Source: Flammula alnicola
Taxonomy: Eukaryota > Basidiomycota > Agaricomycetes > Agaricales > Strophariaceae
Direction: 5' to 3'
DNA: 64,000 nucleotides
NCBI GenBank assembly: GCA_015499995.1
Contig: JADNRV010000011.1
Span: 434,001-498,000 of the forward strand
Part shown: piece after piece, positions 1-11,212 of the stretch
Layout of the letters: every line of letters starts with the position of its first letter
How positions within the stretch are numbered: position 1 is the stretch's first letter
The notes under the pieces: generated by a model
Seen by the model: only the letters and a program-made list of their open reading frames with translations
What the model was told of the DNA's origin: nothing
Databases searched by the model: none
Program-made: the position numbers and the translations under genes

Positions 1-301
1 CCTTGTGCGAGAGGCTAAAACTCCGAACAACTTTGGAGATAAAGGCTACCTCGGGTTTGAAAATGTTACCTTGTCAGTACGATTTCCACTGGTTATGCGG
101 AAAGCACGGACGAGATGTTAATAACTGTATGATCGTAGGTGTCCGATTCACAAGAAACTCGTTGATACGAGCTTGTTGACTGAACAGGAGAAGTCATGGC
201 TTAACAGCTACCACGCAGAGACGTTTGAGAAGGTGTCTCCGTTATTGAAGAATGATCCAAGGGCATTGGAGTGGTTGACTCGTGAATGTAGCCCTCTATG
301 A
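1..301 (+). CDS. Xaa-Pro aminopeptidase (aminopeptidase P), C-terminal end, 5' partial
   Basis: Only the last two exons lie in the window: 1-72 and 139-301, joined across a GT-AG intron at 73-138, with a TGA stop at 299-301. The peptide runs through NNFGDKGYLGFENVTL, then HKKLVDTSLLTEQEKSWLN, and ends near LEWLTRECSPL. This matches the conserved C-terminal tail of eukaryotic aminopeptidase P (M24B family, pita-bread fold), where the glycine-rich GFENVTL strand follows the metal-binding core and a helical tail closes the protein. The enzyme removes an N-terminal residue preceding proline, usually in the cytosol and with Mn2+. The catalytic core is outside the window, so activity cannot be judged. 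The identification rests on recognising the tail motif only, but frame and splice phase agree across both exons. Confidence 0.75.
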
Positions 302-748
302 CATATATCTAAAGCTGACTTGAGAGCTTCTATTTCTATTACTTTGTGACCTTATTTCCTCTTCAATGTTATTTCAGAAATTCTTTGTCAAGTTCAGAAA
401 GAAATTATGCGAAAACATCAAAAAGTCACATTTCTCTATGTATTAATATGATGTCGACTTCCTGAGAACGTCGATGCTGGATTCCTGGAAATCATCGGCA
501 AAACATATTCTAATGCAAGACAGGGTTCACAACGTTCACAATTTGAACCAAACCCATTGTGTGCATTTCGTTTGTCATGGCTAATTTTGTAGACTGCGGG
601 CTGTGGGCGCTACATTCCTTGCCTTCGAACCACAATCAGTTGCCTCGAGGATAGAGCCTCGAGGACATCTGAACTTCGATTTCAACTTTTTGACCTTCTC
701 ATCGATCTTCATATCAAGTTACGACAGTCTCTACAGCCTTTTTTAATC
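302..748. other. Intergenic region, Xaa-Pro aminopeptidase to helicase
   Basis: I see no coding signal. It must hold the 3' UTR of the aminopeptidase and the promoter of the helicase gene that starts at 749. No clear TATA box or regulatory motif was recognised. Confidence 0.5.
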
Positions 749-3700
749 ATGCCGACCACTAACTATACCCACCCAACGTACTGCATTCCATTCGTTACAA
801 CTGGTTGCTCTTTTGGTCGAACCTGTTCACTTCGCCATGACATCTTCAAGTGTTCTTGTGGCCTTATCCTTCTCCTTGCGTACCAGACGCCGCATCTTCA
901 GGGGAAACGACACCAGAAGTTGCTCTTGGGCACGGAACCTCGAAAGCAACTTCGCCAAAAGCTGCAGAGGAGAAGTGGAAATGTTGCTCAATCTTCGCAA
1001 GGCGATCGCACTGTAAGTACATTTTGGCCAAATGCTATGATATTCTATGTGCCCATGTCGTTCTTTTTCCTTCAACAGAACCATCATACGACGGAAACGC
1101 ATGAGCAGTTCATGAAGTGTGAACATTGCCGAAAGCAAGTCGAAAACGCGGCTTACGATGCTCATGTTGAAGAGCATATCAGGCAACAGCACGTCGAAGA
1201 GATGAACGCAGACCTTGAACGGGCTGCGGAGGACAAGGAGGGAGTCACGGTGACTGGAAGAGCCGGAGTCGACTTTGGCATCTTGGACACGGATAATGCA
1301 GTAGAAGTCACTATCTCGGTTACCAGTGCAAACTGGCCAGTTGCACTGCGAACTTGCAGGTTGCGATCGTCCAATCGCGGGGACGAGCATGGGACCCAGT
1401 GAGTTCCAGCCCAAAAATGTTGCCTAAAATGATGAACATCCCATTCTTTAGCTTCTCTGCTCGACTGAGAGGAAAGTCGCGTGTTGTACAGAAAGAAATG
1501 ACTCGGCAGGTGTCGATCATCCTTCATCCTGCCTTTGCAGGGCATTACGAAGATACCCTCGAACTCGTGTTTTTCAACATGGAACAGAAATCTGCTTTCG
1601 TCATCACGCGCAGGGTGGAAGCGACCGTTGGGTCTAGGGAGGATCACGAACTCCTCAAGCCAAAAGCTCCTTACTCTCGTCGGAAGATCCTCAAGTTCAA
1701 TCCCGTTGGCCCGATTGTGCCGAGTTCAAGGCCACCAGTTTGGACGAAAACGGCGTGGGTCCAAAAACTTCCCCTGTTCAACCCTCCCCGCCGTCTCATC
1801 GAAGCAGCCTATGGTCCTGGTGCAAACACTCAGCAGGCACTATCCAAGGTTAAGCGCTTTATGCCCGTTTTCGATGAAAAGACATACGGGGCTTGGTTCC
1901 AAGTGCTGTTATATATTGAAGAAGAGAGGGTCAAGTTAGTACTGTACGATTGAATGCCACCCTTTCATCTTATTAACGTCATTCATTCAGGCTGGACTTG
2001 GATGCTTACTCGCTAACCGAGGTTGAATTGCAGCCGGATTACCCCCGCTATAAGTTTGTCATTCTTCGTAGTCTAAAGCATAACCGTATTGACATGCTAT
2101 ACGCAGGCTCTTGGTGGAAGGTCTAGCCGAAAACCGGCCTTCTGTGCTTGTTGGTGACTTTATCCTTGTGAGCCACTCGGAATCCTCGGACACTGTCAAT
2201 ACACGCACCTGGCACGAAGGTCGCGTTCATAAAGTCTACGAAAAGCACGTCAGCCTTCATTTCGGCAGCGATTTCAGCACCTATCGAGGAACCAAGTTCG
2301 ACGTTCGATTCGTCCTCAACAGGCTGCCCTACCGACGAATGTATCAGGCCCTAGTTAATAAATTTGACCCGATACGCTTTCTATTTCCTGGGCCCGAACA
2401 TATACGAGGGGCGGAACGCGTTCCTTTGGATAAGATTGTCGAGCTCGTCCCGTTTTATCGCCCACTTGGAGAAGACGAAGAACAGATGGAGACGGTCGCT
2501 GCTATCGTGAACCAGAAACCGGGCAGTGTCCCATTTGTGGTGTTTGGCCCGTATGCTTGATATCTCTGACCTTCCGGTATATATCTCTAACTTTGAACTT
2601 TAGGCCAGGGACAGGGAAGACTGTTACGATCGTCGAGGCTATGCAGCAATTGCTAGCTAAAGATCCCAATATTCGCATCTTGGCCTGCGCCCCAAATAAC
2701 TCGGCTGCTGACACGATTGCCCAGAAACTTATCAGTCTCGGACGATCCGAAGTGTTCCGCCTAAATTCACTCAGTCGAAGGATCGACGATATGCCGAAAG
2801 GTCTTCGCGACTATTCGATCATCAATGACAACTCAGTTTTCGCTATGCCTACCCTGGAGCAGTTGGCGAAGTATAGAGTGGTTGTATCGACATGTTTGTC
2901 TGCGGGCGTACCTGCGGGTCTGGGTTTGAAGAGAGGGCATTTCACGCACATCTTCATCGACGAGGCTGGGCAAGGGAAGGAGCCTGAAGTTATGGTGCCC
3001 ATCAAGAGCATCGCCAATGCTGAAACAAATGTTATCCTTGCTGGCGATAATCAACAACTCGGACCAATTGTCCATTCCAATTTGGCAAGTTCCTTGGGAT
3101 TGAAAACCAGCTATCTTGCTCGCATCATGCAACGCGAGATTTATAATTTAGAAAGCGGCCGGGGAATCACGTAGGTGTAATTTTTTTTATACGTCTGTCG
3201 GCTCTGATGCTTAATTATATGTAACAGGATTGTGAAACTCGTAAAGAACTTCAGGTCTCATCCCGATATCCTCCGGTTCTCGAATGAGCAATTCTACAAC
3301 TCGGAGCTTCAGACCTGTGGTGACATGGCCATGATACACTCATTGGAAAACTACGAAGACTGCCCAAGAAGAGCTTCCCTCTCATATTCCATGGAATTAT
3401 CGGCAAAGACGAACGCGAAGCGAGCTCGCCCTCCTTCTTCAATATCGATGAAGTGACGCAGGTCAAGAAGTATTGCTTGTCTCTCGTTACCAACCGGAAG
3501 AATGGAATCAGTTCGTGTCTAAGCTCATTTTCGTCCACTTGAACTGACTGGTATTCCTTTTGACTGTAGGGGGCGAGCACATAGGTGTTATCACTCCATA
3601 TCACGCGCAAAGATGCAAGATTCTGGATCTCTTCTGCAAGGATTCTAAATTGCGTGATATTAAAGTCGGAAGTGTGGAGGAGTTCCAGGGACAAGTATGT

Positions 3701-4248
3701 TTGTTTATCCAAATATTCTTTCTATCTGCTGATTTTGTTATTTTAATTGTAGGAACGACGCGTCATCGTCATCTCAACTGTACGAAGCAACAAGGACTTT
3801 GTCACTTCCGATATTAGACGATCTCTTGGATTTGTAGCGAACAAGACTCGCCTCAACGGTGAGCACTTATTATTATCGCAATTTGGGTCAAGCCTGACAA
3901 TTTCTGGTTCCAGTCGCTCTCACCCGAGCGCAAGCCCTCCTGATCGTGATCGGCAACCCTGTAGTGCTCTCCCTCGATCCAATATGGAGGGCTTTCCTCA
4001 ACTATGTACACAAACGCGGAGGATGGCGCGGGAAGCACATAGACTGGGATCCCGAAGAACCAGTCGCTTCTACTGGCGAATATAGTTCAGAGAGGAAATC
4101 ACGTGCAGAAGGTGAAATGGAGGAAACGATCGCCAGATTGAAGGCGCTGATTCTGGAGAAACACGGGGATGATGGGTATGAGATCGATTCCGGAGAAGAT
4201 GATGACGCGACTGCTTTTGAGAGGCCTATTTTGCGAGAGGCAGAGTGA
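749..4248 (+). CDS. MOV10/SDE3-like RNA helicase with N-terminal CCCH and C2H2 zinc fingers; one frameshift
   Basis: Superfamily 1 RNA helicase of the MOV10/SDE3/Armitage group, which acts in RNA silencing. Exons read as 749-1012, 1079-1398, 1452-1943, 1991-2053, 2107-2550, 2604-3170, 3228-3510, 3570-3694, 3753-3858 and 3914-4248, about 999 codons if one missing base is allowed for. Residues 12-31 form a C-x7-C-x5-C-x3-H finger, followed by a U1-like C2H2 element (one residue short between its cysteines) and a second C-x2-C-x11-H-x4-H finger near residue 124. The helicase core has GPPGTGKT (about 526), DEAGQ (about 645), GDNQQLGP, VKNFRSHP, GVITPYHAQ, VGSVEEFQGQE and VALTRAQ, so motifs I to VI are all present in order. 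At about 3360 the frame shifts by one base between ...ENYED and LPKKSFPLIFHG; no intron fits, so a base is missing, either a mutation or an assembly error. Confidence 0.87.
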
Positions 4249-4625
4249 AGGATTGGTGAATGATGTTCGATGTACGATGAATGACGACTTGAAATTGTAT
4301 ATACCTACTGCTGGCCTCAATGTCAATGGTGCTCAACAGCTGACCGAATACCTTTTGAGATGATACATAGGGTATACCGTGACATTGCTAATTGTAACAG
4401 ACGAGTCCCTAACTATCGACTGATATGCTGATGACTAGCAAGGTCCGTAATAGCAGTGTGCAATGGTACACAATCTAAATACAACACCAGATGGGTATGT
4501 GAACTTGCTATTTTACAACGCCAAACCCAAGAAAATGCGTAAGTACTACACAACATTTCATAATTTAGTAAAGCCCATCAGAATAAGAGAAGAAGATACT
4601 TGTAGTAGCGTGGTTGATGAAAGGG

Positions 4626-5255
4626 TCATGGCGGTGGAGAAGCAATTCCCCCATAGACCAATCTTTCCATCTCTGCTTTCTTCTCCATCCGCTTTTTCAT
4701 CTTGGCGATGCGCTTGTCGTGGCAATCCTTGCAGTAGAGTGACTGACGGCTCTTGGCGAACTTCTCTTCGTCCAGGGTTCTACTGCATTTCTTGCACTTG
4801 AAGCATTCCGGATGGTAATACGAATGATCCCCCACGTAGATAACCTTCTCAGAAATGGCCAGTTGGCAAATGTTGCATTTGTGAAAGCAACTCGCGCATA
4901 GCGGTAGGCCGTCAAGATCAAGAAGGACACGATCCTCGATTTCTATCGACGTTTGACACTTTTTGCAAGTATAGCAGTCGACATGGAAGAAAGATTTTCT
5001 GGGGCCAGGCAAAGTTTCAGTATCACTGAATTTATGTGCATTCTTCCATCAAGGAATAATCCTGCTTACTTACCCGCATGCAATAACTAGTCCACCCTTC
5101 TTCCCAGCAGCGGGCCTGCCGCAGCCTGGACATATTCGTATCCCAGAGTCATCTTCGGAAAGGGACTTTTCTTGCACCGCATTGTTCTCTGGATTACATT
5201 GTAAATCAAGAACCGTGCGCTCTCGGTTCTGATTCTTCTTTGGTGTTGCATTCAT
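4626..5255 (-). CDS. Small protein with two LIM zinc-binding domains
   Basis: Two exons on the minus strand, 5255-5074 and 4998-4626, split by a canonical intron in phase 2. The protein is about 184 aa. After a 40-residue polar leader it begins CPGCGRP, continues SFFHVDCYTCKKC and CASCFHKCNIC, then HPECFKCKKC and YCKDCHDKR. That is two tandem LIM units, each with the CxxC...HxxC / CxxC...CxxC metal ligand pattern. The C-terminus is a short basic helix rich in K, R, E and M followed by a PPP tail. LIM domains mediate protein-protein contacts, often with actin regulators, kinases or transcription factors; nothing here fixes the partner. It is convergent with the helicase gene, with about 380 nt between their stop codons. 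Confidence 0.85.
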
Positions 5256-5930
5256 TGCGGTTATGTGAATTGTTTAGAGAATGAGAAGGAGGATTGGCAA
5301 TGGCATTCAGTATCAGACACTCCTGGCGTCTTGGCCAGGTGCATGGAGACTAGAGTCAGGCGACAGTCGCGACATATCAGAAAAGTAACGATCAATTTTA
5401 CCCTGAACTCAACTTGCAACTCAAAATAGCTCCAAATTCAACGTTCAACTCTCTTCAATAACAAAGGAATAAAGTCAGCCTCGTGTTCAACTTGAACTTC
5501 GGACGCACCCAGGAAATTTCTTCTTCTATCAAGAAAACATAGCCATGGTGGCTGGGCTCCAAGGCAAAACTTATGACTCTCGGAGTAGTTTGTGTACATG
5601 CTTTGCAGGGTTGTGCACAGCCTTTCCAAACCTACACTTTGTGGCGGCTGAACTTCGGAATTACAGAAGCCTCTCAGGATCCTTCAAGACTCCCTTGACA
5701 AAGCTAAGAGCGTCATTTTTTCTACGTAGCCTTCGACTGGAATACCGTGGAGCTACATACCCTAGTTTAGTAAAGGCGCATAAGGCATGTTTTCGTTCAT
5801 GTTCAGCCCGGTCCTGACTGACGGCTTTACCTTTGCTTTACCCTTCCCAAGATCTTGACAGAGTGCTCAAGTAGAGCAAAACCCATATCGACGCAATAAT
5901 TATCATATCCTTGGCTATTCCCAGTCAGAT
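5256..5930. other. Intergenic region, divergent promoters of the LIM and NACHT genes
   Basis: The LIM gene (minus) and the NACHT gene (plus) start from opposite ends of this stretch, so it should contain both promoters. Short ORFs occur on both strands, but none has recognisable motifs or splice partners. I see no repeat. Confidence 0.5.
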
Positions 5931-8551
5931 ATGTCATTTTTTGAAAGAAGCGAGAACAGTACCATTCACGGGGGAGAATTCACTGGTATCCGAGTCGAGG
6001 AAGGCGGGACATTCACCAATTTTAGAGTCGAGAAAGGAGCGAGAGTCCGAGTTGAAGGAAGCAAGGATACAGGTCTGTCTTATTTCATGCTTCGCCTTAA
6101 CACGCCCTTTTCATTGATCATTAGGATTCAAAACTCTTCACCGTCATGTTGCGATGGGTGCCGTTCACAACTCTGGCGAGCGCTACGATCCTCCGAGATG
6201 CCATCCCAACACACGGACCGCCGTTATCGCCGGGATAAAGAAATGGATAATGACTTTTCCAGAGTCGAAGATGTTCTGGCTTTATGGGGCCGCCGGTGCA
6301 GGGAAATCTGCCATCGCGCAAGTTCTTGCTGAGCTATGCTACGAGAATCCGGATATGATATTCATCGGGGCCTTCTTCTTTTCTCGGACGAGCGTGAATG
6401 AAGGACGAAGCAACGAGAAATGCTTGGCCGCAACCCTGACCTACCAGCTTTTGCAAGCAATCCCGGAAGTAAAGACCCATGTCCAGACAGCGCTCGTAAA
6501 CGACCCATTGATTTTCGGTCGATCGGCCGAAGTTCAGTTCCAGGAGTTACTTTTTAAACCGTTGTTATCCGTGTTCCCTTCCCCTACCCACGGTGTGATC
6601 CAGTCGACTTCTCTACCACTTCTCATTATCATCGATGGCTTGGATGAATGCGAATCTCGGGAAGTTCAATGTTATCTCCTCGAAACGATAGACAAGATGA
6701 TTAATTTCTCCGACCGACTGTCGTTGAAGATTGTAGTAGCAAGCCGCCCTGAAGTCCACATTCGCAATTCCTTCGACTCTATCAAAACCCACAGACACAT
6801 CGAAGCTGTCGACCTTTCGAATGACATCGAGGTTCATGATGACATCCGCCGTTTCCTTATGGAAAAGTGCCACGAGCTGAAGAGTAACCATTGGATGCGT
6901 CAACATATTCCCCCCACTTGGCCAAGTGAGGACAGCATCGAGAACATCCTTGTGAAATCCTCCAGTCATTTCATTTATGCGGCGACCGCCATGAAATATA
7001 TCCAATCACATCGACATCTACCCCACAAGAGAATGGATGTTATTCTAGCTTTATCTCCGCCGCCAACCAACTCCTCGCCCTTCGCAGCTCTCGACACTTT
7101 ATATTCCCATATTCTCTTCCAAGTGGAAGACATGGATGCCGTGATACGTGTCATAGCAATCATGGTGCTTCCTTCACCGACTGCCATTGGCCAGGAGCCA
7201 GTCAAACTCGATGCAAACCAGCGGTTGACTCCGGCGTTTCTCGAAAGACTGCTCTTCTATTCTCCAGGACACCTAGAACTGTTGCTCACAGATCTCGTGT
7301 CTATTATCGACATGCAAAACCCTGCGCAGCAAATGCGCTTTTTCCACGCATCGTTCCCCGACTATCTTTGCGACCAGACGCGATCCGGAAGGTTTTATGT
7401 CGGTGACCTTTTGCAGTCGGCCCACGCTGACCTTGCGAGCGGATTCATGCACTACACTTCTCTCAAGTGTAACCGACCCACCATAGAAATAGAATCCTTT
7501 GAAAAGCTGGAACAATCACTTGCTTTATACAATCTGAAGACCTACAAAGACCGAATCCTCGCGTTTTATACTTCGTTCAACTTTCATTACTCCCGTGCTT
7601 CATTTACCAAGGACTCTCACCCAGACCTTCACGAATTCAACTTCGCATCCTTCTTCCGGCAAGGTTATGATCCTGAAATACACAAACAAGAAATTTCATT
7701 AGTCTTAATGCCTTATTCCTCCTTCATACAGACCCTGGAGTGCTCAGAGGTATGACGCATGTCCTTGCCTAAACTTAGTTGATTAATTCCTCGTTCAACT
7801 AGGTGCATGTCAATGAAGCATTAAGCAGGAATTTACCACTATACCAAACTTGCATTCGAGACTTTTTATGCTGTTACGACGGCGTTCATCGTGGCTTGGC
7901 TGATGCACTTGCCCTGGCCGATGTAAGCTCCCCATTTCTGCCATTGAAATCTGGGCATTCTCTGACCCTTATCATACTAATATCCTCAAAAATATAGTAC
8001 AAGATCAGCAAATATACGACTGCTTACACCATGAAATATATCATCCAAAATCTGTCGCCCTCTGTGTGGAAGGTCATCGATCAAAATGGACTCCACCTGG
8101 GGGAATGGGTTGAACTGTGGCCGGCCCACTGCTTGTTCGCTTTCCAAGAGCATTTGTGGGAAGTCCTACACGATCCGCAGAAATCTGGTCAACATGCGCT
8201 TGATGCTGAGAAGAGATTATCTGCATTGGTCCGATGTCTGCATTACTTATGCATCAACCAGTAAGCTATTGTTATTCGTTATACCTTAAAAATCCCTCAT
8301 TGTTTCGCTCTTGTTCCCATAGCGGAATCGAATTGAAAGGCGTACAAGATTTTGATCTCACCGGAATATTTTTCCCGTCTGAAATTCCACGATCGTCAAT
8401 GGGCATCAGTTGGAATTACGACGAACTCACAGATAGCGAGATGATGGACCGCTCCGCATTCTTAATCTCGAAAATTCCTCCTGGCAGCTTAGCCTCGAGC
8501 AAACTTTCTTCGATTCTCCTTGAGAATTACCCAGAGATCCACGAATCCTAA
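5931..8551 (+). CDS. NACHT-domain NTPase (NLR-like, STAND class)
   Basis: Exons 5931-6072, 6125-7749, 7803-7922, 7998-8260 and 8323-8551 sum to 793 codons in one open frame (792 aa). The N-terminal 45 residues are a short FTGIRVEEGGTF-type leader seen in basidiomycete NACHT proteins. Walker A is YGAAGAGKSAIAQ near residue 100 and Walker B is LLIIIDGLDE near 211, followed by a sensor-like VVASRPE. A helical region and a C-terminal segment of unknown fold follow; no WD40, ankyrin or TPR sensor domain is visible. NACHT NTPases switch state on ATP binding and act in heterokaryon incompatibility, xenorecognition and cell death. The last exon is doubtful. In its region the two other frames also look protein-like (SPEYFSRLKFHDRQWA in one, NLENSSWQLSLEQTFFDSP in the other), which suggests frameshifts there. 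Confidence 0.82.
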
Positions 8552-8990
8552 GTTCAGCCGACATACAAAATTATAGTGAAACCGAGGCAGCCAAGTTAGA
8601 GAAAGCAGTGTATGATTTTATCACGGTATGCGCATTTCCTTTCGTTGCTAGTTCTGACTGACTATGGACGTACTTAGGCGAACGATCACGATTATTCTGC
8701 TGAGCGGGCGGTTCCTGCTCTTCCCACCGATTCCGACCATTATCAGTTTCCGCTGGTGCAGCCGTGGCATCTGTCCTGACTTCAACCACGTGTAACAGGC
8801 GTTACCGCTACCTCTCACTCCGCGGCGAATACAAACCCCATAGGATACAGTCCACACGTCGGAGCCACAGGCACATCGCCTGGGAGATCGTCTACCAGTA
8901 CCACTGGCAGGCACTCCATTGGCAGGTCCTTTGGCAAATTCGTCAAAAACGCACTCGGAAAATTCAAAACACGGCATCATAAATCTAAAG
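8540..8990 (+). pseudogene. Out-of-frame coding-like extension of the NACHT gene
   Basis: Downstream of the predicted stop at 8551, a different frame reads PRILSSADIQNYSETEA, then KLEKAVYDFIT up to a good donor at about 8634, and resumes after an AG at about 8678 as ANDHDYSAERAVPALPT, ending at PWHLS and a stop near 8777. Further on, 8800-8990 has a serine/threonine/glycine-rich frame ending in a basic KFKTRHHKSKGTDK tail. Such runs are unlikely by chance and look like the original C-terminus of the NACHT protein, now cut off by one or more single-base indels at about 8330-8545. An alternative is genuine intron usage that I could not resolve. Confidence 0.45.
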
Positions 8991-9058
8991 GCACAGATAA
9001 GTGAAGCCCACGGACAGTTTTTGATTCGAGAGTATTTCAAATTTGGACGGAGGATAAC

Positions 9059-9152
9059 ATGGGTGCTGTTTACAACACCGCCGAGGGCTTCGAGACTCCG
9101 AAATGCCACCCCCGACACTCGGACAGCCACCATTGCGGGAATCGGGGAGTAG
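9059..9152 (+). pseudogene. Remnant of a second NACHT gene
   Basis: The sequence from the ATG at 9059 reads MGAVYNTAEGFETPKCHP, then after a one-base shift DTRTATIAGIGE and a stop. It aligns with the NACHT gene at 6150-6240 (MGAVHNSGERYDPPRCHP then NTRTAVIAGIKK), the linker just before the Walker A motif. Nothing of the NTPase core follows; instead the dispersed repeat R1 starts at 9157. This is a truncated tandem copy or a scar of an exchange between NACHT paralogues. Confidence 0.7.
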
Positions 9153-9156
9153 ATAC

Positions 9157-9389
9157 TAGCGCTTCTTGTCGGGGCAAGACGCGCTGGAAATTCTGATCTT
9201 GTCCGACTCAATTCACCACGACATCTTTCACGACAAACGCGTATGAGAGAGTTCAAGATCTACTACTAATGTATTGCATCGAAATTGTAAAAGGTTGCTC
9301 CACGTAACAGAATGATGGCCATACTAGAGTCTAGTGTGTTTGCTGATGATTAAGAAATTGCTAGGTATCCGATAGTCAGCCAATTGTCC
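9157..9389 (+). repeat. Dispersed repeat R1, copy 1
   Basis: This stretch is closely similar to 18018-18219 in the same orientation. It opens with TAGCGCTTCTTGTCGGGGCA and ends around GGTATCCGATAGTCAG; the copy here has about 30 extra bases in the middle. It starts directly after the NACHT remnant, and its end overlaps the last codons of a minus-strand ORF (9324-9593). I cannot tell whether R1 is a mobile-element relic or the shared 3' end of a duplicated gene. Confidence 0.85.
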
Positions 9390-10206
9390 ATTACTAGTAG
9401 AAACCGTGAAATCGATCACTGGTGATTGTGCTTTCTTCATCTCCTCAACAAGGGCAGCATTAAGATCTGATATCTCTTTCTGCTCAGGGATAAAAACAAC
9501 GTTGATTTTTCGATGTTTATCGCTGAAGCTACTCGACTTTCTACAACGGCAATAGTCAATTTTGGAATGGAATAGGATGGGTGTGCTATGCAAAGCTACC
9601 CGTCAGCTTTGACAAGGGTACCCGGTACAGTATAACCTTCTTCCACAACTAATTCCTGGATGGTATCGTTGACCTTAAATACCTCACCTCGCCGGCCTAT
9701 AAATGCTGGTTTGGAGTGTGGTAGGTTAGCGTTATCATCGCCAGTCCATGAGACGGGTATTTGTGGTATCGTCATGCTGTTGTTTTTTCAATTTAGACTC
9801 GCGAATTTCACGTCCATCTATGTCTTGAAGACGTCGTTTTCATCTCTTTTCCTTTGAAATTGCTTTGTGACGTGCATCTCTCCACAGAGATGGGTTAATG
9901 CCATAAACATTTGATGATGATAGGGGCTGTGAGATGGCCTTGGTCGCAGAGCTGGAAGCCAATGGAGACACCATTGGCGACGTCGAGGTGCTTGGAGCCT
10001 GCGTGCTAGAATCTGGGTCTGCGCCATCAGAGTTGTGAAAGCTCTCTTTTGAAAGAGCTGATTTAAATAGCTGTTTCCAGTCGAGGTTCACTATCTTTTC
10101 ATAGATATGACCTGAGTGCAAAACCTGGTAAAGACTGCATCCGATTTAGTGAAAATACAAGAATAATCGATAATCTACGACTTACACATTTTTCAAACTC
10201 ACCCAT
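9324..10206 (-). pseudogene. Gene of unknown function, frame-broken; its 5' end is duplicated at 57.36-57.50 kb
   Basis: The start is MGEFEKC (10206-10186), an intron at 10125-10185, then VLHSGHIYEKIVNLDWKQLF and a Ser/Thr/Pro-rich stretch to about 9840. A lysine/arginine-rich part follows (RRLQDIDGREIRESKLKKQQ), then a one-base shift near 9720 into GDDNANLPHSKPAF and TIQELVVEEGYTVPGTLVKA, with a stop at 9596. A further ORF, 9593-9324, encodes NVVFIPEQKEISDLNAALVE and may be its last exon. I do not recognise the family. The first two exons up to KIVN recur on the plus strand at 57,373-57,497, where the similarity ends abruptly; that point is a breakpoint of the large inverted duplication. Confidence 0.5.
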
Positions 10207-10412
10207 GTGTGAATATGAGATATCGAGCAAGCTGGCTCGTTGGTAGCTAAGTAAAAAGCTTTCCGAAAATTTGTAAGATTTTTGATTGGATAGACAGTCA
10301 GAACAAAGAAGGACAGAACATAGAAATCGGAATCGTAGGATGGTAGATAAAAGAAATCCATGACATAAATCCCAAAGCCTCCATGGATCCAACAGCCAGC
10401 TTTTCTACACAC

Positions 10413-10608
10413 ACAATCCAGAGTGATACAGTGCCTTGGATGATACAGGCCGCTGAGCGTGGCCAAGGCGCGGCGCTCTGCATCGGCACATACTCTATTA
10501 TGGACATTGGAATGAAGCCTTTCCTAACATACAATCCAGAGTAAGAAAGTGCTTTGAATGATGTAGCGTAGCCGAGGCGCGGCGGTCTCCATCAGCATCA
10601 GCACATAC
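10413..10608 (+). repeat. Two direct copies of an ~80-bp unit between the unknown gene and trpD
   Basis: Units at about 10413-10493 and 10531-10608 share an AATCCAGAGT start, a GCGCGGCG core and a CAGCACATAC-like end. The same two-unit arrangement is present inverted in arm 2 at about 57007-57190, so the tandem repeat predates the large duplication. Confidence 0.7.
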
Positions 10609-11212
10609 ATTGGAATACAGCCATTGCAGTAGTACGGGGCGTTCTGCATGTTCCAAGCAGAAAATATAACATGGCTGGGCTGGCCGGGAATGCGAATAAA
10701 TGAAACATACATTTGAAGAACTCGGAGAATGAAAAAACCAAGTACTTAGTAGAAAGAGAAAGAAAAAAAGCTGTAATGGCACAATATATGTAAAGGTCGG
10801 AGATTCTTCTCACGCTCGAGCCAGAGTTTGACCTTGTTCTTAAATCCTGCATGAGATTTTTCATCCATACTTGAGTGAAAACACAAGACCCTCTCTCACT
10901 CTGGCAGGATAGCTCGTCCCCATCCGGCTTCGCAACACGTGATAATCATTTTAAGATCGCGTGACCGTTACAATCAAGTTGACACGTCGTTTGTTTTTCA
11001 GAATCAATGTCCTTCAAACTGACTTCCTCCTTCCTTTCTTCCTCGCCACCTCGCTCTTCCCTTGTCCCCTAGTCTCCTCAGCACACCATCATTGGCATCC
11101 CCAAACCGCCATCCACCCGTCAACCTGTGTGCCCCTCCCCTCTGAGAGGGATGTGGAGCCGGGATCGAAATTGCCGCTACCTTCGAGTTCAAGGCACGTC
11201 ACAGTGCGTTGA

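Noticed and set aside
827..1647. Minus-strand ORFs of 161-195 codons opposite the helicase
   Set aside because: They are shadows of the helicase exons, which have clear zinc-finger and helicase motifs.
9324..10206. KDZ-type or other transposase for the unknown minus-strand gene
   Set aside because: I found no DDE-like motif, zinc cluster or terminal repeats; the family is left unnamed.
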